Positions 1 through 10,395 of a stretch of 64,000 bases of DNA are shown piece by piece. This DNA comes from Rhodocollybia butyracea (taxonomy: Eukaryota > Basidiomycota > Agaricomycetes > Agaricales > Omphalotaceae). Numbering within the stretch: the first letter of the stretch is position 1; every line of letters starts with the position of its first letter. The DNA lies in assembly GCA_015501585.1 (NCBI GenBank), contig JADNRY010000170.1, forward strand, positions 1-64,000, written 5' to 3'. Below the pieces are notes generated by a model. The model searched no databases, was not told the DNA's origin, and saw only the letters and a program-made list of their open reading frames with translations. Position numbers and translations under genes: made by a program.

Positions 1-322
1 TCGGTCACAGGTCTGGATTTTTGCTGCAGGTACCCGTGTGGCGGATCCGGGTTGACCTGGATCCGGCCTCGTGTCGTAAAACAAGATGAGCTTGGTTTAA
101 ACAGAGGCCATCAAGATGGAATTTGGTTAAACCATGTTAAACCAGTGAAATGATATTTGGGAATGATTTAATCTGGTTAAACTGAGGAAAAATTGATTTT
201 ATCCTGGTTAAACTTGGTTAAACTAGGATAAACAGGATAAACTGAGTTAAACTGGATTAAGCATTGACTTCTCTTTCAATACAATACACTAGTACTTGGA
301 TAAAATACTATAGAAGTCAAGA

Positions 323-636
323 GTCCTGATGATAGGCTTTTGGAATGTAGACAGCTCATAGCTGAGGCCATCATTTTCCTTTTTGGCATATTAAGCAATG
401 TCACAGGCAGCTCCCATTAGGGTTAGCACTTTGACATTGGGGAGCTATCTGTGACATTGCCAAACATGAGGAGCACCTAGTTAGGGATTAGGGTTGGGGG
501 TTAGGTTTAGGTTTAGGGTTAGGGTTGAGAATATCTATGGGGTGCGGGGGCTTGCCCCTGCTATTCTGGATACCAAACAAGGAAATCAAAAATTCCTGTG
601 AGCTGTCTACAATCCAAAACCTTATCATGAGGATGC
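323..636. repeat. Inner MITE-like inverted repeat
   Basis: The left arm (CCTGATGATAGGCTTTTGGA, then ATGTAGACAGCTCA) is repeated inverted at about 600-636 (TGAGCTGTCTACAATCCAAA, then ACCTTATCATGAGG). A second, shorter hairpin lies inside at about 397-461, around GGGAGCTRYCTGTGACATTGC. The element interrupts the GGTTAAAC-rich outer element and has no ORF. Confidence 0.6.
478..528 (+). repeat. Short interstitial telomere-like TTAGGG tract
   Basis: About 50 bp of degenerate TTAGGG, TTTAGGG and TTAGG units in one strand. TTAGGG is the usual telomere repeat of filamentous fungi and basidiomycetes. The tract is internal, inside a nested MITE, so it is not a chromosome end here. It could be captured telomeric DNA or a chance GGGTTA-rich run. 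Confidence 0.55.
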
Positions 637-916
637 ATCATGTCTATACTACTTTAACTGAGTACTGAAATGTTTATTCAGATGAGGTAAATGAGGTTTA
701 ACCAGGTTTGGCTTGATTTTTGACTCAGTTAAACCTGGTTTAACAGAGTTTAACCAGTTTACAGGATACCCACCCTCACCCAACTGGTTTAAGATGGTTT
801 AACCAGATTTCATCTTGATGCCCTCTGGTTAAACTACTCTAATTGGGTTACTGTTGTGTCCATCTCTAGTCTGGATATCAGTAAATCACTTACAGCTGCA
901 GTTACTGCCAGAGTTG

Positions 917-1228
917 GAAGGTCTAATTCCATTCAGTTTATTTACCAAAAGTTCAATGAATCATGAATTGAACTGGTTCATAAAAAAGTGAAATCTGCAT
1001 GAATCATGGACTGGGACTGATTGCACTGGTTCACTGGTTCAATTCATCGTGATTCATGTGGTTTTAATCAGTGCAAATCTAAACTGATGCAGACTGATTT
1101 AAACTGATTTAAACTGGACTTAAACAACCAGGTCTAAATCAGGGACCAGTCCATTTACCATCAGTTCATTTTGCAGTCCAGTTCAATGCAATTCATCAGT
1201 TTTTTGCAGTTCATTGAATTGGACCTTT
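917..1228. repeat. Degenerate fold-back repeat
   Basis: AAGGTCTAATTCCATTCAG at the left is mirrored by the inverted TTCATTGAATTGGACCTT at the right. The interior is full of diverged GAACTGGTTCA, AAACTGATT and GATTCATG words that also pair across the centre. This is probably an old MITE, with no coding content. Confidence 0.5.
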
Positions 1229-1780
1229 AAACCCTAGTTACTCATATGTACGGGCTCAGTGGTGGTGGGCTCATATAGTAAACACAGTCCGAGATGTGCA
1301 AAAGGAGAGGTATAACATGCTTTTAGCACATCCAGTTTTCAAGTACTCTGCTGAAGTATGGCATTAAATACCTGTCAAGTATAAAGTAAGTTGATTATAT
1401 TTATTGATAAAAGTACAAAACCCAGTACCTTTGCTAACACTCCTGATTTCGAGAGGTCAAGTGAATGATAACAGTAAGAGAAGATGAGATATAATGGTAT
1501 GTTAATTGAGCGAGTTTGTGATAATGGTTTTAACTTTGTTAACTTCGTATTATGTTGATGAAGTCTTGAACTGCGACACGGAAATAAACTTATAGTTGAA
1601 AGAGGGAAGCCGTTTGCTTACGGCGGTCACAAGCAGCGCGCTGCCGAGGGCTGCTCGTGTGTAGTTGGATAGAAACCAGATGATGATGGATTTGAAAATT
1701 GAGAATATTACACTGGTTCACATCAGTAAATTTGAGAGCACTGTGCAAAACATAGTCTAGGAGAGATAAGGAATGAGAAT
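1229..1780. other. Non-coding AT-rich stretch
   Basis: I see no gene, repeat or RNA here beyond AT-rich sequence. Confidence 0.4.
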
Positions 1781-2032
1781 TCAACGAAGTGGAAGGTAAA
1801 GCATACTGGCAAATCGGTGCATTATCATCTGGCAAACGACCACACCATTGGGTTTGGAGGAAATTATTACATTGATGAGTTGACGACGGGTTTCTGCATC
1901 AGAGAGCTCCAAATCTGTTTCACAAACATTGGATGCATACTTGTCTTGAGCCATCTGAAGAAGCCGGCCCCGCAATGTGTTAAGCAATAGTGTGCGATCA
2001 TACAGCCCTCCTTTCTTTATCAAGTACTGCAT
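1781..2032 (-). pseudogene. Pumilio (PUF) repeat protein remnant
   Basis: The reading frame encodes about 80 residues that look like one and a half PUF RNA-binding repeats: LLNTLRGRLLQMAQDKYASN followed by VCE and then an ISSKPNGVVVCQMIMHRFA segment. PUF proteins bind 3'-UTR sequences through eight such helical repeats and repress mRNAs in the cytoplasm. The exon is preceded by a plausible acceptor (TTCTACATGCAG, about 2027-2038 on the minus strand), so it was probably one exon of a spliced gene. Neither the other six or so repeats nor a convincing upstream exon could be found nearby. The next minus-strand ORF (2165-2404) is not recognisably PUF. I read it as a captured or truncated gene fragment. 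Confidence 0.6.
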
Positions 2033-3828
2033 GTAGAAGCCAGGTGAGAAAAAAGGTTTAAAAATTTAGCGCACGACGCACACCGAACTCGTTTCGCATC
2101 AAACTGACGGCCATGTTATGTAATTCAGCGGCAAGAGGAGCAATCATCACTTTCGGGAGTCTTCTTATTGTTCTTTGAAGTAGACCGCATTGTTTCCAGC
2201 CAGTCTCGAAAGAGCACTGATCCGAATGTATGTCGGTTTCGCATATTGAGCTCGAGTCGTTCCGCGAGCGTCTTTGCCTTTCTGTTTGTACACTACGTGA
2301 AATGTGCGCTTTAGGCTTTCGGTAATGTCGGGAGCTTTTGTAACAGCTCTGGTGCGCGTTCGAGTCGACAAGTCATTCTGTTCGTACAAACCGAAACCCA
2401 ACATTGTACATGGTGCTATGTATTTTTCAGTTCAGTTACCAGTCAACCGTAATAGACTAAGATAATATCACAATTTGAAACCCAAGTCCGTGTACCACGA
2501 TAGCTGGTCCTCAGCGCAATGTTAGTGCTAAATGATTCAGACCAAATTCAGACGCTTCTTTTCTCAACAAGGGCAAACGAAAGAAGGCAGAACTGCCTCC
2601 CCAGGATGAAGGACGGGACCATGTTTGATTACAACGCGTTGATCTGTGCATGTGTAAGTTGACATAGATTTAGACAAAAACATACATACCAAGCAAGTCA
2701 ACACCATCTATGCTTCTGGCAGTCAGCCAGTGTAGGCGAGAAAGTAACGTTAATAAACCAGAATGTTTCATCGAAAAACCTACAAAATCGCAGTCATGTT
2801 GTTCCCTAAATAAAAACCTGTCCAACCAAGCTTTCGGTGTTGCATTTTTGGTGTGGAGTTAAGCCCGATTAACAGTAGTGGGGAGAAGCCCCTAGCACTT
2901 TGAGGTAGGTAGTCGGGAGCACTTCGACTATGCAACCAGCTTCATACATATGTACCAGTCAATGAAAGGTAATGTATGGTCAACCCCCTTACGGTAACTT
3001 AGAGCGAATACAAAGAGTCAAACAACGATGCACAGGAAAGGGATATCCAATTCGATACACAACTGGGTTACTTGATGGTTCAGTTAAGGACCAAGCTATG
3101 GTCATTAGGACGAAGGTTGAGCGAGAAGTGCATCGTTGTAAAGAGTGACCGTGAGCATTATTGAAGGTACAGCAGTGTGCAATTTCAAAAGCACAAGATT
3201 ACATATTAAGGGGTGTTTAGCGTTCATGATACGCACTAAGTAGTACGGCCATCCAATCCCGATACAATTATGCTTATCACTGTTAAGGGTGTTATAGCTT
3301 GAGAATAGTGTGCATTAGTTCCATGTCCCACAGTCACGAAGGAAAGGAGCCGGATAGGATCAGATGGGATTTCTATGTACTTAAAATCCACGGAAGATCG
3401 CGCATTTGTTTCTCTGCTGCTGCTTCAGGGAGTCCATCCTCGAGTTATGCGGTTAAATATGCAGCGGCGAGCATTGGCGAGATCATCGGAAAGATATTCG
3501 GTGGTCTGTGTTACAAAAACAGTGTAAGTCGTCAGTTGCTGGTAAATTTCGGTCGGAGGAAGAGGAAACTAGAAAAAGAGGCGCGCGGAAAACGGACCGT
3601 TTTACTTACCTTACATGATTCATCAGTTTGGACAAACGAGTAGGTGTAGACACAAACTTCCTCAACTTAGCGGTGTGTGAAAAATCGAATAATTTAAGTC
3701 AGAAGATATAGTTAAATTCACAAAACAGTTGAGCCATTCCTCCTGGTATGACAATTAAATCAACTTCGACTAAAGAGTTTACCCTAGCTGCCAACAAAAT
3801 ATGCTAAGTACAGTCGCGGCGCACGGAT
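2033..3828. other. No supported gene
   Basis: Only short ORFs are present (for example 3299-3643 plus and 2165-2404 minus), with no recognisable domain and no codon or splice support. I see no repeat structure. Confidence 0.4.
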
Positions 3829-5346
3829 CTACACCTGCACTCCATTTGTTCCAGCAACGACCACTCTCAAACCCTCCGTATCCAAATTGCGGAGTGGTTG
3901 GTAAACCTCCGCGTCAACCTCTCGCCAAGAAAACTTGAGAACGACAGACCGTATACAGGCTTTTCCCATAGCCAAGGATAGATCTGAGCCAGGCTTAAGC
4001 CAGCGTGATTCAACCATGCTAATAAAAGCAAGGTCATTGAATTGTCCCTTACATTTGGAAATGAGACGGAGACTGTGGAGTTTGGGAGCAAGTGGGACGT
4101 GTTGTAGGCCCACAATGAGGTCCGAGCTGATTGGACTCTGCTGGGATGCATCATGTCCAAACATATCATCAATATCAAGATGAAGTACGAAGGGCATGAG
4201 TTTCAATGCTGCAGTAAGGTCCCAATCTGAGACTGATAGGCCGTGGAGGGTGAAGTTAGTAATCATCGAAGGGGAAGTGGATATAAAGGAAAGAAAAGCG
4301 TCTGCTGGCCAGATTCTATGCGATTGACCTTCTACCACAACCTCAGTCAGGGAAGGAAAGCGGAAGGAAGAGAACACCATTTTCGAGCATAAGCATGGCT
4401 CGAATGAACCCTGCACAACGGGTTCCGTAATAACAACAGAAGTGATGTTATGCCATGTGGCCTGTGTAAGTGGTGGATCCTCAACTACTTCGTTGTCAAG
4501 TTGGATTGCAAGAGATTTCAGCGAAGGGCAGCTGCAAAGAAAAGCTTCCAAAGCTGTTGACGATGCTGACGCTAGTCGAACGCAGAGAGAATCTAGTTGA
4601 TTGAAAGGTGCTCCGGATGGAGGGACCGTGTCGCTGTTAAGCAAACAAAGCATAGAGGCTTGCTTAAAGCTATTCAAGTCTGGAGCGCCGTCAATATCCA
4701 GTTCCAGGAGTAAAGGAAAGTCCTCGTCACTCAGGCTCAAGGACCAGTTTCCCCGATACTTGAAGGTTTTCCAACGAGGGGCGCACTTAATGAGGTGGCT
4801 TAGTAAAGTTAACACCTGTTCTCGAGACTCTGAAATGATGTCTACAGAGAGCCTCAATGGTGACTGGCCTGATCTCTGCAGATATCGAGTAAGCCTATCG
4901 ATGCAACCAAGTTCGAATTTCGTATCCGTGCTGTAGATGTCCAAATTTGCCCACAAACTAGGCGATGACAGCGCAAGCCTACGCCAACGAGAGCATACGG
5001 AGCTGATTGCCATCGCAGGGGGAAATGTGGCATCAGATGATGTAAATGTGATCTCTTCGGGAAACCAGTGGCTCGAGCGGTAGCCGATAAAATTTTTTTC
5101 GCATACCTGCTGGAGGATACGAAGTAAAATCTCGTTTGGTATTGTTCGGACAGGAGACAACCAAGCGCGTAGCTTGGCTCTTTGGTCGTGAAGGCGTACG
5201 ATTTGAGCTGCATGATCCTCGATGCCAGCATCTACCAAAGCCAGCATCTTTTTAACCTCTTCTGCTTGTTCTGGGGAGATCACGAATGGTCCAAATTTGG
5301 AACTAAGATCGTTGTCTATTTCGGGTAATGTGAGGTTCGCAGGCAT
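3829..5346 (-). CDS. F-box domain protein with leucine-rich C-terminal half
   Basis: This is an uninterrupted 505-codon ORF starting at the ATG of MPANLTLPEIDNDL. Residues about 25-62 form a charged helical segment (EQAEEVKKMLALVDAGIEDH...), the coiled-coil lead-in usual in Agaricomycete F-box proteins. The F-box follows at about 65-130, with LSPVRTIPNEILLRILQQVC and then VCSRWRRLALSSPSLWANL. The rest is leucine-rich with irregular LRR-like spacing (CPSLKSLAIQL, FPSLTEVVVEG, APKLHSLRLIS). F-box proteins of this kind link substrates to SCF ubiquitin ligases through Skp1; the substrate is unknown. Length, start and composition are normal for the family, and no intron is needed. It is the only intact host-type gene in the window. 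It sits alone, flanked by repeats, and belongs to a very large and variable gene family, so a specific function cannot be inferred. Confidence 0.9.
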   Translation of the reverse strand: MPANLTLPEIDNDLSSKFGPFVISPEQAEEVKKMLALVDAGIEDHAAQIVRLHDQRAKLRAWLSPVRTIPNEILLRILQQVCEKNFIGYRSSHWFPEEITFTSSDATFPPAMAISSVCSRWRRLALSSPSLWANLDIYSTDTKFELGCIDRLTRYLQRSGQSPLRLSVDIISESREQVLTLLSHLIKCAPRWKTFKYRGNWSLSLSDEDFPLLLELDIDGAPDLNSFKQASMLCLLNSDTVPPSGAPFNQLDSLCVRLASASSTALEAFLCSCPSLKSLAIQLDNEVVEDPPLTQATWHNITSVVITEPVVQGSFEPCLCSKMVFSSFRFPSLTEVVVEGQSHRIWPADAFLSFISTSPSMITNFTLHGLSVSDWDLTAALKLMPFVLHLDIDDMFGHDASQQSPISSDLIVGLQHVPLAPKLHSLRLISKCKGQFNDLAFISMVESRWLKPGSDLSLAMGKACIRSVVLKFSWREVDAEVYQPLRNLDTEGLRVVVAGTNGVQV

Positions 5347-5415
5347 CTGTGCAGCTCTGGCGTGTTGTGTGCAAAGTGAGGTTGTCTGATGCTGGAGAGA
5401 GAGATAGGTTCAACG

Positions 5416-5423
5416 CTTAAATA
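5416..5423 (-). promoter_or_regulatory. TATA-like box of the F-box gene
   Basis: TATTTAAG on the minus strand, about 70 bp upstream of the F-box ATG, is the only TATA-like motif in a suitable position. Assignment is by position only. Confidence 0.35.
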
Positions 5424-5695
5424 GGGCACTGAGCTTTTACAACGGGCGAAGTTATTGCCGAAATTATGACAGTTTTTGCATGATTCCGTGAAACATGGCT
5501 TTTTTTTTGACCAGTTCGATGATGTATCGACAATGCCCAATGCCATCAGACAGTCTCTCATTTACACTGGCAGACACAAGACAGGCTTGCCATCCTAGGC
5601 GAGCTTCTCTATTGGACTCTGATGCAAGTAATTACGTATTGTTGTGCAGCAATCCCCGACAACAACACAAAAGAAATGGCTGCTTACCGTGCAGG

Positions 5696-5817
5696 TACTA
5701 ATCAGCAAAACGCGGGTGAGCTGGAGCCGCTGTCAGGCAGCTGTTTCCCCCAGCAGCCCCAGCGCTGTACAGTGCTGGACAGCGGCATCCTGTGCATACA
5801 TGTTTTGCTGATTAGTA
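5696..5817. repeat. 122-bp mini inverted-repeat element
   Basis: Perfect 16-bp terminal inverted repeats (TACTAATCAGCAAAAC ... GTTTTGCTGATTAGTA) enclose a GC-rich core with further self-complementarity around CAGCGCTGTACAGTGCTGG. The outer TA on each side fits a TA target duplication of the Tc1/mariner type. There is no coding capacity. Confidence 0.65.
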
Positions 5818-6584
5818 AACTGTAAAGGCAGCCTGGACGTAAGGATACAGAGAAGTTTAGGGGTGTTCATACCAAACACTACAATAGATAAAGTTCATAG
5901 AGAGGTAGGACCAGAGCGGGACATACTTATTTATTACTTAATGGGGGAGGAGATTTGTGCGTGTCATAATATATCAATAAAAATAGTACCATTTTGAGGA
6001 ATTGGGATAGTTATCATTACACACTGCACCACCTTTGATATATGTTATAAAGCAGAAATACTTATAAGCAAAAAGGTAGAAGATTAGAAAATACAAATCA
6101 CAGACACACATGTCACGCTCACGCACTATATACGCTGACACGCACGCACGCACTTTGGCAGCACGCACTTACAAACACGGACATGCACCTGCTTATGCTT
6201 GTCATCTATGACACGCACTCACGCACAATTCTACGTGCCCTTACTTAATGTAAACCAGATATTGCCCAAAATGGTTTGCCTTGCGGACCAGGTGACCGAA
6301 ATGATGGAATTAGGGGTGTAATAAGAGAGGTCAAAGACGTACTGGTAACACCAATTGGATACATCAAAGACTTCATGTCTGTACGTCCTTGGTACTCTCG
6401 CAAGCACCATACTCCTCCTTTTCGTTCCGACCACCATCAAATAAGCGCCAAACCCTAAACGTCGTCGAACGACGTTAACCTCGAGGAAAACGGTACGATC
6501 ATAGCTCTTAGAGCAACAAAAATAGGCCTAGCGCTTTGCGCAAAGCCAGAATATAAAAGTCCTGTAAAACAGGCATATTCTGCT
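5818..6584. other. Non-coding stretch with CACGCA-rich run and palindrome
   Basis: The run 6100-6235 is rich in CACGCA/CACGCT words. At 6458-6476 AACGTCGT-CGA-ACGACGTT forms a perfect 8-bp-stem hairpin. No gene is supported. Confidence 0.45.
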
Positions 6585-7135
6585 CGTTAGTTCAACACAG
6601 TTGCACACATTCCATACCTCAGAATATTAAAACCCAAGCTTTGTGTTGCAATTTACAGTCCAAGTTTGGCTCAATGAAGTGTGATTTGGCATACATATGC
6701 AATGCCACCAATCAGAGCAAACTCCGTGTATGCCATAACACAGTACGGCATTGAATAAGCATTTTCGGTTGCAACCAATCTAATATATTTGATTGTGCCA
6801 CCAATAAGAGATAACTCCGCTCCGTGTGGCGGCATTGAATTTTATATTCGGCTCCATGGAGAAGTGTGCCACCAATGATGGTAGACGCCGTTCAGGAATT
6901 GTGGTGGTTACGTGTGGCATAATATAGTACCACTAGTCTATAACAAGTCTATATTAACCCCGGAACTACTGTAACATTGGATTCATCCATATCTATTGCA
7001 TTATGAAGCCCAGAAACATGCCGAAGAAGTGTTTAACTACACTGTACATTTATAAAAGAGATGAGAAGAACTTGGAGAAGGCAAACACCCACCTCCCTGT
7101 TGGAAACCAGCTAAGAAGTCCAGTCAGAGCACAAA
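6585..7135 (+). repeat. LTR-like repeat, copy 1
   Basis: About 540 bp is repeated in inverted orientation at 51655-52210, with similarity along the whole length including the TATA region (TATAAAAGAGATGAGAAG at about 7051, versus TATAAAAGACATGAGAAG in the other copy). Three GCCACCAAT words (6704, 6797, 6868) precede the TATA element, and the first two are followed by ACTCCG, so the layout resembles a U3 promoter of a long terminal repeat. No internal retrotransposon domain is attached, so it may be a solo LTR. The boundaries were set by where the two copies stop matching. Confidence 0.65.
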
Positions 7136-7241
7136 GGGGCTGTTAGGCCTAGTGTCCAACACAAGATATTAGTGCGGTTGTACTAAGGTATTAGATACCT
7201 TTGCAAACGCATGAGTACTACACTACTACACGTCAATTGAG

Positions 7242-9395
7242 TTGGTGTTCACCTATTCTCAGAAACGCAAGCTCCGCGACCTTGATGACAGTAATGAGGG
7301 TGCAGAAAACTTGGCCGAAGCTTCACGACCTCGACGAGAGTTGAAGGACAAGATCCGGGATAACAACAGAGATGAACATACCCGAGGGCGCAAGCGGATG
7401 AAGATTACAAGTAGCGTCGAGAGGATGAACTACTTCCAACCTTTGATATGGAGTCAGATCCAACAGGCCACAAAAAAGGCAGGAAAACCTTGGATTCCCA
7501 CCGATATTGTCCGAATTGCCAAACAATCCAACCCAGAAGTGTTAAAACATCTCCGACCACAGACGCTACGCCGATGGAATGATCATAATGCAAAGAAAAA
7601 GGGGATCCATCAGTGGACAGAAAAGACACTAGAGAATGTTTGAAGAGGTAATAGACCTGGTGGACATACAACACGTCAAGGAATTCTCGTGAGTAGCTTT
7701 TCTCAAAATGAAGAATATCACTCATGGATTATACAGCACAGGTACCCAGAACTTACAAAAAAAATCTCCGCCCGTCTCAAGGCTCTCCGCGAAGCTGGAA
7801 CACTCCTCAGCTCAATAACCATACGAGCCATTATGGTTGGGTTTGATTGAGGGTCACGCGCCTCAACTTTTTGACCAGTTGCTTGCAGACAAAACAAAGT
7901 TTTGTTGTTCAGAAGCATTCATTCAGAAGTTTATTGCCAAAAAAATGGACTGAAGTTTCCGAACAACAATGGCACGTGCAGCTCAAAAACTCCCACAGAA
8001 TGTCAATGAAATCCTTCTTGAGGCATATTTGCGGAGGCATATCTTGTACGCAATTACAATGTCCATCCAGCACTTCGTGTAGACACAGATCAGACACAGA
8101 CTGTCTATCAGCAGGGAACTGGAAGTACCTGGCATCAAAAAGGCAATAAGCAGGTCCCCGCAGTTGGTATTGACGAGGAACGAGCTTTTACCCTGGTTCC
8201 ATCGATCTCTGCCAGCGGCGAGCTCCTTCCCTTCCAGGCAATCTATTGTGGTGGAACTAGCGAATCGCTTCCTAGCTCAAAGTCACTGTTCTACAAAGAA
8301 GCTATGAAACTCAGATTTCGGTTAGAACCTTCTAAAACAGACACATACTGGTCAACAATGGACACGATGAAGTCGCTAGTTAACGATATCATTGCACCGT
8401 ACTTTGAGTCAAAGAAGGCGGAGCTTGGTGTGACAGACACAGAGGCACAGTACTCCATTTGGAAAATTGACTGTTGGTCTGTACATAAGTCAAGGGAGTT
8501 TCTGGATTGGATGAAGATTACGCACCCAAATATCCTTGTCATTTTTGTTCCGGGTAATTGCACCTGCATCTTTCAACCACTCGATGTCGGCATCCAATGT
8601 GTCATGAAGCAGTCGGTGAAGCAGTCTGCACATCAAGATATTGTTACAGAGGTAACAGTCCAGCTTGGAAATACTCCAGCGAAGGAGATTCAGATTGATA
8701 CCCGGTTGAAGACCTTGCAAGACCGTTCACTTGGATGGATGGTCACTGCCTGGCATGATATCAACAAGCCTGACCTCATAAAGAAGGTAAGTTACACACC
8801 CATTATCAGGATATTCCCTCACGATATACAAGGCCTTTCAGCTCTGTCGTGCAGGCAGCTACGATTGCTCTCAAGAAAGCCTCACAAGTCCCACAACCCT
8901 TCGAGCTCTCCAGTCATTAAAAACAACACATCCGCAGCTGCATGAAAAGCTTTGTTGTGATGATACCATTCCCGACCCAGTGACCAAGAAGAGAGGTAAG
9001 AAAGAGCTGAAAAGGCATCAGGATCTATCTGTTTGCCAGACCTCAGCACTGACCCTGACGAGGTGGAGGCAGAACCAGTCTTCACTGACACCGGGTACTT
9101 TGACGACTCATGTGATGTGCCCATCGATGCTTTGATTGATCATATTATATCTGAAGGAAAAGATGAATTCGATGAGATGGCAGAAAATGAGAATGTAGGT
9201 CTGGAACGTACTGCAGAAGCTGAAGACCCAGAAGCTGATTGCACAGTTAAGGCCAGTGAAGAGCTCAAGAAACCGGAAGAGCTGGGAAGAGGGAAAAGAG
9301 AGCGGATAGCATCGAGATGGTACAGCAAAGATTGGGTGTACATAAAAGATGCAGATGTCGTGGATGACTGTAGTATTAAAGGAAGGGGAAGTTGA
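7242..9395 (+). pseudogene. Pogo-type DDE endonuclease (transposase), broken
   Basis: Three blocks in order give a DDE superfamily endonuclease of the pogo/DDE_1 type common in Agaricomycetes. An N-terminal basic region (7242-7643) leads, after an apparent GTGAGT...TACAG intron (about 7688-7736), into HRYPELTKKISARLKALREA. The catalytic core follows: VDTDQTQTVYQQGTG (first Asp), IDCWSVHKSREFLDWM (second Asp), then FQPLDVGIQ (third Asp). An acidic C-terminal tail with a GRGKRERIASRWYS motif ends near 9395. Such enzymes cut and paste DNA at TA targets. The copy cannot work as it stands: there is an in-frame TGA after LENV (about 7641), a frameshift near 7845, a TGA where a Trp codon is expected (about 7950), and another frameshift near 8030. 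A TATAAAAG box lies about 190 bp upstream. No clear terminal inverted repeats were found. Confidence 0.75.
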
Positions 9396-9657
9396 AACGC
9401 CGTTAACATTATTACTATTACTATTACACGCACGTTGTATGTCATGTGCCCGAAAAATCCATTTTGGGAGCCAAAAAGGTGCCTGAAACGGCCGTGTTAC
9501 GAACTTTCTCATACCATGATCAGACCTCTCTGTTACGCGTTACAATTGTAGAATTGGCTAAGATCTTCGGGCCTTGTTACACGTTATGCAATCATCTGGT
9601 CATAAATATACAGTAATTGTAAGTATCCGTGCAATCATAGAATTGGTGATTTCTCAC

Positions 9658-10290
9658 CTTCTTCTTGATCTTGTAACGGTCTTGGGTTAGATGATCATTG
9701 ACCATTCGTCGTACAACATCAAGCTTAGAGATCTCATGAGCACAAGGGATCTCCTCATACCCAATCTCACGCAATGCACTCTGACAGACTCACTCATAAG
9801 AGAAGGTTCAAAGGTACACAAAACAGATGTACAATGATTGCATCAGCAACAGGGCCACGGTAGGATGAAATATGAGCGCAAAGCAGAAAGACCATGGAGT
9901 AGGTTTGTAGAGTTTTCTGTTTGGCAGATGAAGCAAAAACAAAACTGGATATGAGTTGCTCACCTTGAGACCATCTGAAATCAAGTATTGCTCAGATTTC
10001 TGGGAGCATTCAAGGAGCACTGCAAGGTGAAGGCTGATTGCTGTACCGAGCATTTTTCGATACGCACCAGACTAAGAGACAATTGATGATAAGGGCAGGG
10101 AGCTCACGTTGTTGAAGCGGTCAAACCAGCCACAGTATTTTGGGGTAAGTCCGAATTCAACCTTAAGCAACTCTGCACACGCAAGAGAAGCCTGGCAATT
10201 ACCACGAATTACAAGACCATCCAGCGGCTGGAAAATCTCGTCATTGTTTTCGGTATTAGACAACAGTTCATCAGGTGGCTGGTTGATTTG
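9658..10290 (-). pseudogene. Three-exon fragment of a multi-copy fungal protein, function unknown
   Basis: Three minus-strand exons join in frame through good splice sites. Exon 1 (10108 to about 10290) encodes GLVIRGNCQASLACAELLKV and FGLTPKYCGWFDRFNN. Exon 2 (9964-10071) encodes SGAYRKMLGTAISLHLAVLL. Exon 3 (9658-9780) encodes IGYEEIPCAHEISKLDVVRR and VNDHLTQDRYKIKKK. The introns start GTGAGC and end TTAG or TCAG (36 nt and 183 nt). I recognise the ISKLDVV..MVNDHLTQDRYKIKKK segment as typical of a large Agaricomycete family without known function. No initiating ATG and no 3' end were found, so this is a fragment or decayed copy. It runs towards the DDE pseudogene. A transposon-borne origin is possible but unproven. 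Confidence 0.5.
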
Positions 10291-10395
10291 TTGAAATCAG
10301 CGCTAAATCAGCCCGACTTCCGAGACTGCCGCAATGGGAGCAACCAGGAAGCCTTTGTCCGATGGTGAGCATATGCATACCATCAATTTCCTCAG

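Larger units (their letters stand above)
95..834. repeat. Fold-back element with GGTTAAAC-rich termini
   Basis: The left end (GTTTAAACAGAGGCCATCAA...) is matched in inverted orientation by the right end (...TTGATGCCCTCTGGTTAAAC). Both arms are built from repeated GGTTAAAC/GTTTAACC words for roughly 55-80 bp. The interior carries a second inverted repeat, so this looks like a non-autonomous TIR element with another nested in it. I found no coding sequence and no clear target-site duplication. Confidence 0.65.

Noticed and set aside
3299..3643. 114-codon plus-strand ORF upstream of the F-box gene
   Set aside because: No recognisable motif, lacks a convincing start, and composition is like the surrounding non-coding DNA.
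6458..6476. AACGTCGTCGAACGACGTT as a transcription terminator or operator
   Set aside because: It is a perfect short palindrome, but terminator hairpins of this kind do not act in fungi and no nearby gene gives it a role.
8882..9124. Minus-strand ORFs opposite the DDE pseudogene
   Set aside because: Shadow frames of the acidic C-terminal coding region on the plus strand.
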